DNA of 64,000 bases from Neisseriaceae bacterium JH1-16 (GCA_025989215.1 JAPDNP010000002.1:186001-250000); one strand, 5' to 3'; shown: positions 28,818-37,790, counted from the first letter of the stretch. Program-made: numbers and translations. The notes: generated by a model from the letters alone, not told the origin.

Positions 28818-29357
28818 TCAGGTGGCGAACTCGATCTCGGCGACCGGCAGCGCCCGGATCGCTACGCCGAAACTGCGGATCGCCGACAGCGTGGCATTGT
28901 GATGAGCGCGGATCGACGCGGCGCTGGCGTGCACCTTATCGTGGGTGGTGTGCGCGTCGGCGGCCAGGGTCACCTGGTAGCCGAGACCGGCGGCGCGGCG
29001 CGTGGTGGTGTCGACGCACACCTCGCTCGCATAGCCGCACAGCACCAGGTGTTCGGCCCCCAGCGCTGCCAGCCGTTCGGCCAGGTCGGTGCGCAGAAAA
29101 GAATCCGGCGTGGTCTTGCGTACCACCGCATCGTCCGGCCGGGCATCCAGCCCCGCCGCCAGCGCCCAGCCGGGCGAACCGTACTCGATCGGCGTACCCG
29201 GGCTTTCGTGTTGCACGAACAGCACCGGCACCTTGGCCGAACGGGCCCGGTCGATCAGGCCGTTGATGCGGCCAATCACCTCGGCGGCTTCGTGCGGATA
29301 CGGTTGCTGGTCGAACAGCAGGCTTTGAACATCGATCACGATCAGTGCGGTGCTCAT
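28818..29357 (-). CDS. Isochorismatase-fold cysteine hydrolase
   Basis: 179 aa. Catalytic triad Asp (ALIVIDVQ, about Asp9), Lys (VVRKTTPDSF) and Cys (GYASEVCVDTT) with the cis-peptide before it. The family includes nicotinamidases, N-carbamoyl hydrolases and isochorismatases; nothing here fixes the substrate. It carries one TTGGCCGAA copy (29233). Confidence 0.87.
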   Translation of the reverse strand: MSTALIVIDVQSLLFDQQPYPHEAAEVIGRINGLIDRARSAKVPVLFVQHESPGTPIEYGSPGWALAAGLDARPDDAVVRKTTPDSFLRTDLAERLAALGAEHLVLCGYASEVCVDTTTRRAAGLGYQVTLAADAHTTHDKVHASAASIRAHHNATLSAIRSFGVAIRALPVAEIEFAT

Positions 29358-29548
29358 CGGAGTCCATCCTTGGTCAGGGCGAGGCGTTCCATACTACGCG
29401 GATGGCATGGCTTGTACAGCCCGAATCCAGACAAAACGGCGCCCGATCCGGTCATGAGCAATCTTGATCCGTTCAGGCCAAAGAGACAGCCTTGGCGACG
29501 GTGACGGCTTTAGTTTCAGCGGCCCCTTCCCCGTTGTTCATCAACACC

Positions 29549-30025
29549 TCAAGGCACCGCACTATCGTCAATAGCCACCCAGATTTCGATCTCGCCGTCT
29601 GAGCCAGCCGGGTCCTGCCCCGCCCGGTACAGTTCGAAATCCGGCCGGTGCGCCGACTGATAGCCCGAGCGCGGTAGCCAGTCGAACAGGATGGCGCGCC
29701 AGGTATCACCGAGCGTGGCCGGGCCGCGGTGGACGAATACCGCGTAGTGCTGCGGCACGATGCGCACCCGCCCGAACCCCGCGTTGCGCTCGTCGAAGAC
29801 GGCCACCTCTACCGCGCACATATATTCGAAGCGCTCTGCATCGGCGCCGCACATCACCCCGTAGCGCAAATCACCGACCTGGCCGGGCAAGGGGCCCAAG
29901 GCGGCAAAGCGGCGCCATTGTTCGGCCAGGCCCGAGCCGGTTTCGGTCAAGGCATGCTGCTGGCGCAAGCCGGCCAGCAGCATCGGTGGGCCAGTCTCGA
30001 AGTGGACCGGACTCGGTGTTTTCAT
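29549..30025 (-). CDS. GyrI-like small-molecule-binding protein
   Basis: 158 aa from ATG 30025 (GGAG upstream). SHS2/GyrI domain without a DNA-binding part: RYGVMCGADAERFEYMCAVEV, then VPQHYAVFVHRGPATLGDTW, and the acidic end EIEIWVAIDD with the conserved Glu. Free-standing members bind or hydrolyse toxic small molecules or act as gyrase-protecting proteins. Function is unproven here. Confidence 0.8.
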   Translation of the reverse strand: MKTPSPVHFETGPPMLLAGLRQQHALTETGSGLAEQWRRFAALGPLPGQVGDLRYGVMCGADAERFEYMCAVEVAVFDERNAGFGRVRIVPQHYAVFVHRGPATLGDTWRAILFDWLPRSGYQSAHRPDFELYRAGQDPAGSDGEIEIWVAIDDSAVP

Positions 30026-30063
30026 GATCACTCCAGTGGCTGCTCGGTCTGACGGGTAACGCA

Positions 30064-30714
30064 TCAATCGGCGATGCCGGCCGACGGCCAATGCCCTTGC
30101 AATACCGGGCGGATGCGCTCATGCGCCTCGACGCGCGCCAGCAACGCGGCAAACGCCGGCAGATGCTCGGCAATCCAGGCCGGTGCGCCGTTCCACTTCG
30201 CCGCCACCACGGCCAGAATATCCAGCGCGGCGGGTTCGGCACCGGACAGGAAGGGCGCGCCCGGGAAGGTATCCGCGAACACCGCCCAGTAGCGCAGCAG
30301 CGCCTGCCGCGCACCCTCGCCCAACTGGGCATGGACCGCCTCGTCGGGTGTAGCGAGCCAGCGCTCCGGGTAGTCCATCACGCCGACCGCCGCGTAGCAA
30401 TTAGCCGTGATGAACAGTAGCCCGCGCAACACCGTGGCACGCCGGGCGGGATCGGTCGGCAGCAGGCCGGACTCGGGGTAGGCCAACCCCAGATGGATCA
30501 GAATGGCGGCGCTCTCGCTCAGCACCGTGCCGTCGGGCAACACCAGCGTCGGCACCTGGCTCAGCGGGTTGACCCGCGCCAGCTCGGCCACCGCCGAGTC
30601 CTCGACCCAGGAAGCGGCGCGCACCTGTTGGTAGGGCACGCCGGCCCATGCCAGTGCGCATTCGGCCACCACCGAGCCGGTGCGAGGGTAACCGTACAGC
30701 ACATGCATCGTCAT
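30064..30714 (-). CDS. Glutathione S-transferase-family protein
   Basis: 216 aa. N-terminal thioredoxin fold (VLYGYPRTGSVVAECALAWAG), cis-Pro loop LSQVPTLVLPDG and SESAAILIHLG, then a helical domain with AEPAALDILAVVAAKW. GGAGTGA precedes the ATG. It differs from the other GST 1.4 kb away. It is 38 bp from the GyrI-like gene and four bases from the DUF488 gene, so the three may be cotranscribed. Confidence 0.86.
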   Translation of the reverse strand: MTMHVLYGYPRTGSVVAECALAWAGVPYQQVRAASWVEDSAVAELARVNPLSQVPTLVLPDGTVLSESAAILIHLGLAYPESGLLPTDPARRATVLRGLLFITANCYAAVGVMDYPERWLATPDEAVHAQLGEGARQALLRYWAVFADTFPGAPFLSGAEPAALDILAVVAAKWNGAPAWIAEHLPAFAALLARVEAHERIRPVLQGHWPSAGIAD

Positions 30715-30718
30715 GCGC

Positions 30719-31114
30719 TCACTCCAACACTGCGCCGCGCAGTTGCAGCTGCTCGCGCAGGATGGACCGGTGACAATGCCGCTCCTCCTCGCAATAGCAG
30801 CCGATGGCCAGGTTGGTCTGGTGCGACAGCGCCGCCAGCAGGTCCAGCTCGCGGCTGGCGGCCGGCTGTTTCAATTCGGCGACGAACTTGCGGGCGAACG
30901 CCGCCCAGGCCTTGTCGTCGTTGGACGCCTGAGCCGCCTGCGCCTCTTTCACTAACTCGTCCGTCGGCGACAGGTTGGGGAACCAGACGTCGTAGAAATC
31001 GCGGACGGCGAAGTCCTCCTTGCGCACGCCACGCGGCGGGCGGCGCACCGTACCGATGCGCAGGCCCTCCCCTTCGGCCCGCGGGCTGCCCAGTCTGACG
31101 ATGCGGATGGTCAT
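30719..31114 (-). CDS. DUF488-family protein
   Basis: 131 aa from ATG 31114 (AGGACA upstream). Family pattern: MTIRIVRLGSPRAEGEGLRIGTVRRPP at the start, DVWFPNLSPTDELV, then the Cys/His motif CYCEEERHCHRSIL. DUF488 proteins are small and of unknown biochemical role, often in stress or repair contexts. It ends four bases before the GST gene. Confidence 0.85.
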   Translation of the reverse strand: MTIRIVRLGSPRAEGEGLRIGTVRRPPRGVRKEDFAVRDFYDVWFPNLSPTDELVKEAQAAQASNDDKAWAAFARKFVAELKQPAASRELDLLAALSHQTNLAIGCYCEEERHCHRSILREQLQLRGAVLE

Positions 31115-31316
31115 GGCGTGTCCTGTGAACGATGTAGAAAAGGTGGAAACCAGGCTATTGGCCCCGTCTTTCGAGCGGACCGCAGGCAGGCCGGTTTCGA
31201 TGGAAACGATGAATAGAGCGGCAATATGATCAGCCCATTGTTCTGGGCTCATCGGAGCAGGAAGACACGCCTGCCCCGATAGACACACTAGAGGCTCTCG
31301 CCAAGGCGTGGGCGAC

Positions 31317-31754
31317 TCAGACGCCGATGTCCTCGTTCCACAGGCTCGGCTTGGCCGCGATAAAGTCGCGCATCATCTCGATGCAGCGCGCGTCCTGCAC
31401 CACGTCGACCCGCACGCCGCGCTCGCGCAGCAGCGCCTCCTCGCCGAGGAAGGTGACGTTCTCGCCGACCACCACATGGCGGATGCCGTAGAGCAGGATC
31501 GCCCCGGAGCACATAGAGCACGGCGACAGAGTGGTGTAGAGCACGCTATCGCCGTACACCGCGGCCGGCAGGCGGCCGGCATTCTCCAGCGCGTCCATCT
31601 CGCCGTGCAGGATGGCGCTGCCCTTCTGCACCCGGCGGTTGTGACCGCGCCCGATGATCTTGCCCTGGTGCACCAGCACCGAGCCGATCGGAATCCCGCC
31701 CTCCTGCAGCCCAGCCGCAGCCTCGGCCACGGCGGCATCCAAGAACTCGTCCAT
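31317..31754 (-). CDS. Nucleoside/cytosine deaminase, yeast Fcy1 type
   Basis: 145 aa. Zinc deaminase fold: His and catalytic Glu in SAILHGEMDALENAGRL, zinc Cys pair in TTLSPCSMCSGAI. The blocks EGGIPIGSVLV, RGHNRRVQKGSA, YGIRHVVVGENVTF and the end PSLWNEDIG match the yeast cytosine deaminase subgroup, not CodA or tRNA deaminase TadA. It would convert cytosine to uracil for pyrimidine salvage. GGGAGG precedes the ATG. Confidence 0.87.
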   Translation of the reverse strand: MDEFLDAAVAEAAAGLQEGGIPIGSVLVHQGKIIGRGHNRRVQKGSAILHGEMDALENAGRLPAAVYGDSVLYTTLSPCSMCSGAILLYGIRHVVVGENVTFLGEEALLRERGVRVDVVQDARCIEMMRDFIAAKPSLWNEDIGV

Positions 31755-31840
31755 GCATACCTCCCTCTATCAGGCCAGTCCGGCCCATTGTTCTAGCAAG
31801 CCGACCGACGACGGCCAGCGCCAGCGCGCCAGTAGTCGGC

Positions 31841-32248
31841 TCAGCCCAATGGCGGGAACTCGGCATGTCGTGGCAAGCGGTCGGCAAACTCGACCCACGG
31901 CAGCCGTTCGGCATCCCAATAGTGGAAGGTCGGCTCCACCTTGGCAGGATCGTCGAGGCTGCCGATGGTGATATCGACGAGGCCGGGCAGGTAATCGGCC
32001 CTGAAGCTGATCTGGGTGCCGCAGCGCGGGCAGAAGCCGCGCAAGGCGCCCGGCGAGGACTCATAAACCGTCAGCTCGGCAGACTCGAACTCGAGCTGGC
32101 CCTGTTCGTACATCGCCCAGGCCACCGCCGGGGCGGCGCTGGCTCGCCGGCACATGCTGCAATGGCAAAGAGCCGCCAGCAGCGGCGCCCCGCTGAGCCG
32201 GTAACGAATCGAACCACACTGACAACCACCTTCCAGATACTGGGACAC
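31841..32248 (-). CDS. GFA (glutathione-dependent formaldehyde-activating)-family zinc protein
   Basis: 135 aa when started at the GTG 32248, because CAGGAG lies at the right distance before it; an upstream ATG (32269) would place that ribosome site inside the gene. Zinc Cys sets: GGCQCGSIRY, CHCSMCRR, and FCPRCGTQI. The family includes Gfa and CENP-V-like proteins; most bacterial members are of unknown substrate. Confidence 0.85.
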   Translation of the reverse strand: MSQYLEGGCQCGSIRYRLSGAPLLAALCHCSMCRRASAAPAVAWAMYEQGQLEFESAELTVYESSPGALRGFCPRCGTQISFRADYLPGLVDITIGSLDDPAKVEPTFHYWDAERLPWVEFADRLPRHAEFPPLG

Positions 32249-32298
32249 GGCAACGCTCCTGTGAATCAATCATGGTCGAGAGAAACCGACGAGCCGGC

Positions 32299-32722
32299 TC
32301 AGCGGCCGGCATCCTGCGGTGGATGTTCGGCGAACCAGGCGGCAATGTTCGGCATATGCGTTTCGAATAAACCGGGAACGGAGAAGTTCAACAAACCCGC
32401 CCGCTCCTCGCCACGATTTTCGAAACCGTGCAGCATGCCTCCGGGCACCAGCACGAACGCGCCGGGCGGCGCCTCGACCCAATCGTCGCCCACCCGCACG
32501 CTCAGGGTGCCGGCGATCACGTAAAAGACATCGTCCTCGGGATGTGCATGGGCGCCCGGACCCTGGGTGTGCGGGTCCAGCCACCATTCCGAGATCGCAT
32601 AACGCGAACCGTCTCGGCGCCGTCGGCCTTGAACACAGCATTGATACGGCCCATTCGTAGTGCCGTCCGGCACCGGGCGCCAGCACCACCGGTTTTCGCT
32701 CAAGCTCAGCTTCAGAATCCAT
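32299..32722 (-). pseudogene. Cupin-domain protein gene with two frameshifts
   Basis: The ATG at 32722 has a strong AGGAGG site and starts MDSEAELERKPVVLAPGAGR. After about residue 23 the frame must change by one lost base (near 32650, an AAA read as AA) to continue MGRINAVFKADGAET. It must change again (near 32607, a GGG read as GG) to continue GSRYAISEWWLDPHTQG and the intact cupin core (AHAHPEDDVFYVIAGTLSVRV, PGGMLHGFENR). Only a TTG-started fragment (32299-32703) is a continuous frame, and its first 33 residues make no sense. Either the gene is dead or two single-base errors exist in short base runs. Confidence 0.7.
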
Positions 32723-32775
32723 CGCCGCCTCCTGTGGGGGCACGCCCCAAGATCGGGCGCTGAATAACAAGCGGC

Positions 32776-34443
32776 TCACCTGCCCACCAGAATCGCAGTC
32801 GCGCCGTCACCGACCACCGTGGCCGCCATCTGGTAGCAGTTTCGCCCGCCGTTCTTAGCAAGATAGAGCGCCTCATCCGCCTCGCGGTAGGCGGCATCCA
32901 GCTCGAGCGGATGGGTGGCACCGACCACCGTCGCGCCGACCGAGATGGTCACCTGCTGCCACTGGCTCTGCACATGCTCGATAGCCAGCGCGCGCACCGC
33001 CTCGCACAGACTGGTCATCAGCGCCGGCATCTGCTCGGGGTCGTCCAGATAGGTCAACACGGCAAACTCTTCGCCCCCGACCCTGTACACACCATCGGTG
33101 GCGCGCCGCAGCGTGTCCTGCAGCACCTGCGCCACTCTACGCAACACCTTGTCGCCGTTGGCATGGCCGTAATGGTCGTTGTACTTCTTGAAGAAATCGA
33201 TGTCGATGATGGCCAGGCCCAGTTGCTGGCCGGTACGACGGCAGCTGGCGAATTCGCGTCGGGCGGTTTCATCAAAATGGCGCCGGTTGAACAACTGCGT
33301 CAGCCCGTCGCGGATGACCATCGTACGCATCCGCCGCATGGCGTGGGTCAATAGGCCGAGCAGCATGATGGACAGCGCCAGGACCGCGATCGCCCCGACC
33401 AGCAGGGAGGTCGCCTTGATTGCCGTCCAGACGATGGCCTGCCGGTCGCTCTTGGCCACCAGAAACCAGTTGGCGGCCTTCAGCGGCACGGCGGTGTAGA
33501 CCGCATCGCCGATCCGCACCGGCTTGCCGGACGGATCGAGCACCAGCCCGACCGGTAACACCGGCTCCTGCGGCTGCAGCATGTCCCGGCCGTTCGCATC
33601 GATCAGATGCACGGTCGAATAGGGCACGTCCTTGACGTGAAGACCATTCAGCAAAGTCTGCACGCTGACGTCGAGACTCATCATGCCGCGCAGCTGATCC
33701 TGCTGGTAGACTGGCTTGCTGAGCGTGACGACCTTGCCCTTGCCGCTGCCATCGTCGTAAATCGGGGTCCAGATGGCTTGGCGTTCCGGATTGGGGCCGA
33801 CCAGCGCGTCGGCGTAGTAGGCCCGGTGGTCGGCATCTTTCGGATAGGCGTAATGGGCGCCGGTTTCGCCATCGGGCCGGGGGTAGACATAGATGAAGTG
33901 CTTGGCCGAGGTGTAGTAGACCCAGGGAAGATCCCGCTCGCGGTGCTTCATTCCCCGAAACAAGGGCGTCAGGCCGATCACCATGGCCACTTCACGGGCC
34001 GCCCACGAGTTCGGCGCCGGGGCCGGCCCCTCGCCGGTCAGCAGGCCCAGCTCGCTCGGGGCGAAGCCGGGCACGGCGCCGAGCGTGTAGCCGTCCTTGC
34101 CCGGGCTGAAGCGCAGATGTTCCGCCGCCTGCAGATTGAGCCCGTAGCGGCCGCTCAATAGCTCGGTGGCCGCGTCGACCAGGTTGTCGATGTTCTGGCG
34201 CCGCAGATCGAGCTCGTGATCGAAACGCGCGGCGGTATAGGCGGTCGCCTCGGCGACATTCTGGTATTCGTTGGCCAGGTTCTGCCTAAAGCGAACATAG
34301 CCCCCCAGCAGACCCAGCAGCAGCACGATGCCGCCCACCACCACGATGACAGACCGGATCACCGAGGTCGGATCTCCGCTCGAGCTCAGCTGCCGCGAGG
34401 GCATGACCGCCTGGGCGGCTTGAATGATGTTGATCTTGGCCAT
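32776..34443 (-). CDS. Diguanylate cyclase with periplasmic sensor domain
   Basis: 555 aa. Makes cyclic di-GMP. One membrane segment near the N-terminus (about 31-50), a long periplasmic dCache-like domain (about 55-340: YYTSAKHFIYVYPRPDGE, VYQQDQLRGMMSLDVSV), a second membrane segment (about 345-365), then the GGDEF domain (about 380-540) with active site RVGGEEFAVL. The inhibitory site RATD stands five residues before it, so product feedback is expected. No EAL domain. It stands alone next to the broken cupin gene. No clear ribosome site before the ATG; a TTG two codons earlier is possible. Confidence 0.92.
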   Translation of the reverse strand: MAKINIIQAAQAVMPSRQLSSSGDPTSVIRSVIVVVGGIVLLLGLLGGYVRFRQNLANEYQNVAEATAYTAARFDHELDLRRQNIDNLVDAATELLSGRYGLNLQAAEHLRFSPGKDGYTLGAVPGFAPSELGLLTGEGPAPAPNSWAAREVAMVIGLTPLFRGMKHRERDLPWVYYTSAKHFIYVYPRPDGETGAHYAYPKDADHRAYYADALVGPNPERQAIWTPIYDDGSGKGKVVTLSKPVYQQDQLRGMMSLDVSVQTLLNGLHVKDVPYSTVHLIDANGRDMLQPQEPVLPVGLVLDPSGKPVRIGDAVYTAVPLKAANWFLVAKSDRQAIVWTAIKATSLLVGAIAVLALSIMLLGLLTHAMRRMRTMVIRDGLTQLFNRRHFDETARREFASCRRTGQQLGLAIIDIDFFKKYNDHYGHANGDKVLRRVAQVLQDTLRRATDGVYRVGGEEFAVLTYLDDPEQMPALMTSLCEAVRALAIEHVQSQWQQVTISVGATVVGATHPLELDAAYREADEALYLAKNGGRNCYQMAATVVGDGATAILVGR

Positions 34444-34631
34444 GGGCAAATGAAAGGGTTAAAGCCTGCGTGCAGGCACCGCGGCGCAATGGCGCCCGGA
34501 CTGCCCAGCTACCCGGGCAGCATTCAACACAGCATCATGCAACAAAAATAGCATGGTGGCCCGGCTATCGGCAGGTTGGCCGAACCCTGCACCGATGCGA
34601 CAATCGCGCCATTGCCTCGATATCTTTGCCC

Positions 34632-36053
34632 ATGTCCAACCACACCTTCTTCTGGCACGACTACGAAACCTTCGGCGCCGAGCCGCGCCGCGACCGGCCC
34701 TCGCAGTTCGCCGGAGTGCGCACCGATGCCGAGCTCAACGAAATCGGCGAGCCGGTGATGCTGTACTGCAAGCCCGGCCCGGACTACCTGCCCTCGCCCG
34801 AGGCCTGCCTGCTCACCGGCATCACCCCGCAGCACTGCCAGGCACACGGCGTGGCCGAGCACGAGTTCGCCGGCGTGATCGAACGCGAGCTGTCGCAACC
34901 TAACACCGTCGGCGTCGGCTACAACTCGATCCGCTTCGACGACGAAGTGACCCGCTTCCTGTTCTGGCGCAACCTGATCGACCCGTATTCGCGCGAGTGG
35001 CGCGACGGCTGCGGCCGCTGGGACCTGCTCGACCTGGTGCGCGCCACCTATGCGCTACGACCGGACGGCATCGAATGGCCGACGCACGAGGACGGCCGCC
35101 CCAGCTTCAAGCTGGAGCACCTGTCCAAAGCCAACGGCCTGCTGCACGAGGCGGCGCACGACGCACTGTCCGACGTGCGCGCCACCATCGCGCTGGCACG
35201 GCTGATCCGCGACAAGCAGCCCAAGCTGTTCGACTATTACTTCTCGCTGCGCAAGAAAGACGAGGCGCGCCAGCAGTTGTCGCTGCATGCGCCGAAGCCG
35301 GTGCTGCACGTGTCGGGCATGTACGGGGTGGAACGCGGCAATCTGGCGCTGGTCTGGCCCCTGGCCGAACACCCGAGCAACAAGAACGAGGTGATCGTCT
35401 GGGACCTGGCGCACGACCCGGCCGAACTCGCCGGCCTCGGCCCGGAAGCGATCCGCGAGCGGATGTTCACCCGCAGCGACGAACTGCCGGAGGGCGTGGA
35501 GCGGCTGCCGATCAAGACGATTCATCTGAACAAGTCGCCGTTCGTGGTGGGCAATCCGAAGGTGCTGTCGGCCGAGCGTGCCGCGCATTGGGGCGTCGAT
35601 CTGGAGCAAATCCAGCGTCACGCCGAACGCGCGGCGCAGTTGCCGAATCTCGCCGGCGTGTGGCGGGCGGTGTACAACCGACCGCTGCTTGAGACGCCGG
35701 ACGTGGACGAAAATCTGTACGGCGGCTTCACCAGCGGCAGCGACCGGCGCACCCTGAACCGGCTGCGCGGCCTGTCGGCAGCGCAACTGGCCGCCGAGCA
35801 GCCGACCTTCGACGACGTGCAGTTGGGCCGGCTGGTGCAGCGCTACCGTGCACGCAACTTCCCGGAGTCGTTGAGCGACGAGGAGCGCGGTCATTGGCAG
35901 GCTTGGTGTCGTAAGAAGCTGCTCGACGGCGTGCCGGCCGGACGCACTAAGGCGCAATGCCTGGACGAGATCGCCGCGCTGGAGGCCGATGCCGACGAGC
36001 GCGGTCGCGGCATCCTCGCCGAGCTGCGCGCCTTCGCCGAGGCGCAGGCCTGA
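34632..36053 (+). CDS. sbcB: Exodeoxyribonuclease I
   Basis: 473 aa from ATG 34632; the longer frame is rejected because family members begin at MSNHTFFWHDYETFG. DEDDh 3'-5' single-strand exonuclease used in mismatch repair and recombination. First acidic motif WHDYETFGAEP, second VGYNSIRFDDEV, third HDALSDVRATI, then SH3-like and C-terminal helical domains that contact SSB (KKDEARQQLSLH, AERAAHWGVDLE). Its length matches E. coli SbcB. It is followed by a hairpin made of two TTGGCCGAA copies. Confidence 0.95.
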   Translation: MSNHTFFWHDYETFGAEPRRDRPSQFAGVRTDAELNEIGEPVMLYCKPGPDYLPSPEACLLTGITPQHCQAHGVAEHEFAGVIERELSQPNTVGVGYNSIRFDDEVTRFLFWRNLIDPYSREWRDGCGRWDLLDLVRATYALRPDGIEWPTHEDGRPSFKLEHLSKANGLLHEAAHDALSDVRATIALARLIRDKQPKLFDYYFSLRKKDEARQQLSLHAPKPVLHVSGMYGVERGNLALVWPLAEHPSNKNEVIVWDLAHDPAELAGLGPEAIRERMFTRSDELPEGVERLPIKTIHLNKSPFVVGNPKVLSAERAAHWGVDLEQIQRHAERAAQLPNLAGVWRAVYNRPLLETPDVDENLYGGFTSGSDRRTLNRLRGLSAAQLAAEQPTFDDVQLGRLVQRYRARNFPESLSDEERGHWQAWCRKKLLDGVPAGRTKAQCLDEIAALEADADERGRGILAELRAFAEAQA

Positions 36054-36073
36054 GCCACGCCCCCGCCTTCCCC

Positions 36074-36121
36074 CTTTCGGCCAACCTTGCCGCCATGCTG
36101 CGCCGCAAGGTTGGCCGAAAG
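36074..36121 (+). terminator. Hairpin from two inverted TTGGCCGAA copies between sbcB and miaA
   Basis: Perfect 17-bp arms at 36074-36090 and 36105-36121 with a 14-base loop; each arm holds one copy of AAGGTTGGCCGAA (36076-36088 on the minus strand, 36107-36119 on the plus strand). It is 21 bases behind the sbcB stop. There is no T-run, so it is a factor-aided stop or a message-protecting structure. Confidence 0.75.
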
Positions 36122-36167
36122 CCCTGCCGATGCGACAATGCGCGCATTCTGACACCCTGCCTGCACA

Positions 36168-37121
36168 ATGACCGCCCCCCTTCCCGCGATTTTCCTGATG
36201 GGCCCGACCGCGTCCGGCAAGACCGGCCTGGCTCTCGACCTGGCACGCCATTACGACATCGAGATCATCAGTGTCGATTCGGCGCTGGTCTATCGCGACA
36301 TGGACATCGGCACCGCCAAGCCGACGGCAGACGAGCTGGCGCAAGCGCCGCATCACCTGATCGACATCATCGATCCGACCGAGTCCTACTCGGCGGCCGA
36401 CTTCCATGCCGACGCGTTGCGCCTGATCGCCGACATCCACGGCCGCGGCAAGCTGGCGGTGCTGGCCGGCGGCACCATGCTCTATTACAAGGCGCTGGAA
36501 GAAGGCTTGTCCGATCTGCCGCAGGCCGACTCGGCCACCCGCGCGGCACTCGACGCCGAGGCGGCCGAACTGGGTTGGCCGGCACTGCATGCCCGCCTCG
36601 CCGCGATCGACCCATTGACCGCGGCACGGCTGGCGCCGAACGATTCGCAGCGCATCCAGCGTGCGCTGGAGGTGTACCAGCTGTCGGGCGAACCGATGTC
36701 GACCCTGCTGGCGCGCGAGCACGACAGCAAGCCGGCGCTGAACCTGCTGAAGCTGGCGCTGCTGCCCGACGATCGCGCCTGGCTGCATGAGCGCATCGCG
36801 CTGCGTTTCAGACTGATGCTGGAAGCCGGTTTCCTCGACGAGGTACGCGCGCTGCGCGCCAAGTATCCGACCCTGTCTCTGGAGCTGCCGTCGATGCGCT
36901 GCGTCGGCTACCGCCAGGCCTGGCAGTACCTGGATGGCGAACTCGACGAAACCGCGTTCTTCGACAAGGGCGTCGCGGCGACCCGGCAACTGGCCAAGCG
37001 CCAACTGACCTGGATGCGCAGCATGGCGAGCCTGGTACCCATCAACTGCCAGGACAACGACCTGATCACACCGGCTTGTCGGGCGGTGAACGTTTGGCAG
37101 CAGGAATGGTTGACTTCGTGA
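36168..37121 (+). CDS. miaA: tRNA dimethylallyltransferase
   Basis: 317 aa. Adds the isopentenyl group to A37 of tRNAs reading UNN codons. P-loop [11 protein letters not shown] (12-22), [16 protein letters not shown] with the catalytic Asp, [11 protein letters not shown], and [13 protein letters not shown] are all seen. The C-terminal helical domain keeps [16 protein letters not shown]. Confidence 0.97.
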   Translation: MTAPLPAIFLMGPTASGKTGLALDLARHYDIEIISVDSALVYRDMDIGTAKPTADELAQAPHHLIDIIDPTESYSAADFHADALRLIADIHGRGKLAVLAGGTMLYYKALEEGLSDLPQADSATRAALDAEAAELGWPALHARLAAIDPLTAARLAPNDSQRIQRALEVYQLSGEPMSTLLAREHDSKPALNLLKLALLPDDRAWLHERIALRFRLMLEAGFLDEVRALRAKYPTLSLELPSMRCVGYRQAWQYLDGELDETAFFDKGVAATRQLAKRQLTWMRSMASLVPINCQDNDLITPACRAVNVWQQEWLTS

Positions 37122-37131
37122 TACGATGACA

Positions 37132-37160
37132 TTGACTGAAGTGATAACTTCCGTTATAGT
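37132..37160 (+). promoter_or_regulatory. Sigma70 promoter and operator of the MarR gene
   Basis: TTGACT (37132-37137), 17-bp spacer, TATAGT (37155-37160). Start of transcription would fall at about 37167, the A of the ATG, giving a leaderless message. The dyad ATAAC-TTCC-GTTAT covers the spacer and -10 (37145-37158), a natural place for repression by the MarR protein itself. Confidence 0.75.
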
Positions 37161-37166
37161 TTCAGC

Positions 37167-37688
37167 ATGGATAAGAATCTCAACGCCCCGATCATCAACG
37201 AATCGTTCAGCCGCAGCGAGCAAGCGCTCGATCGCATCGCTCGCCAGCTACCGCACCTGCCGCGTCAAGAAATCATCATCACGCGGCTGTATTACCATGT
37301 GCTGGGTTATCTGAGCGACTACTTCAACGCCGAACTGAAGCAGCATGGCCTGAACGAAACCATCTGGATGGCGCTGATGGTGCTGTACACCCGCGACAAC
37401 GAGACGATCTTCCCGTCCGATCTGTCCGAGGCCTTGTCGTTCTCGCGTACCAACGCGACACGCGTGGTCGACGACCTGGTCGAACAGGGTTGGGTGGAAC
37501 GCATCCCCTGCCCGGTAGACCGCCGCAAGACCCGCCTGGCCCTGACCGAATCCGGCCGCGAGTTCATCAACGGCATCCTCCCCGAGCGTCACCGTCAATT
37601 GCGCACCCTGTGGGACGAGTTCAGCGCAGAAGAAAAGAACAGCATGGAACAGCTGCTGCGCAAGCTGCTGGCTCGACTCGGCGGTTAA
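37167..37688 (+). CDS. MarR-family regulator, EmrR/MprA-like
   Basis: 173 aa winged-helix repressor. DNA-binding part about 60-130: DLSEALSFSRTNATRVVDDLVEQGWVERIPCPVDRRKTRLALTESG shown here only as its ends DLSEALSF and LALTESG. Terminal helices (about 8-45 and 140-173) make the dimer. The long N-terminus and the adjacent OMF-EmrA-EmrB genes fit EmrR-type control, in which drugs release the repressor. No Shine-Dalgarno sequence exists before the ATG, in line with a leaderless transcript. Confidence 0.9.
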   Translation: MDKNLNAPIINESFSRSEQALDRIARQLPHLPRQEIIITRLYYHVLGYLSDYFNAELKQHGLNETIWMALMVLYTRDNETIFPSDLSEALSFSRTNATRVVDDLVEQGWVERIPCPVDRRKTRLALTESGREFINGILPERHRQLRTLWDEFSAEEKNSMEQLLRKLLARLGG

Positions 37689-37705
37689 TAGCAAAATTCC
37701 CCGCA

Positions 37706-37760
37706 GGGATGGATAAACCATCCTCATGATTTAGCACCCGCAGAAATGCGGGTGTTTTTT
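37706..37760 (+). promoter_or_regulatory. Terminator/attenuator between MarR gene and efflux operon
   Basis: Stem CACCCGCA/TGCGGGTG (37735-37742 with 37747-37754) plus six T (37755-37760) forms a good terminator 30 bases before the outer-membrane gene. A smaller hairpin GGATGG/CCATCC (37707-37712 with 37718-37723) precedes it. I see no promoter between the terminator and the next gene, so efflux genes seem to depend on read-through. The SD AAGGTGA is itself inside a small dyad GTCACC-AA-GGTGAC (37771-37784). Confidence 0.65.
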
Positions 37761-37790
37761 GTCGGACATAGTCACCAAGGTGACCATCAC

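Noticed and set aside
29473-29709. 78-codon minus-strand frame before the GyrI-like gene
   Set aside because: Mostly out-of-frame with the GyrI-like gene; its own start has no ribosome site.
35055-37223. 722-codon open frame on the minus strand
   Set aside because: Complement of sbcB and miaA; same biased composition, no ribosome site or family pattern.
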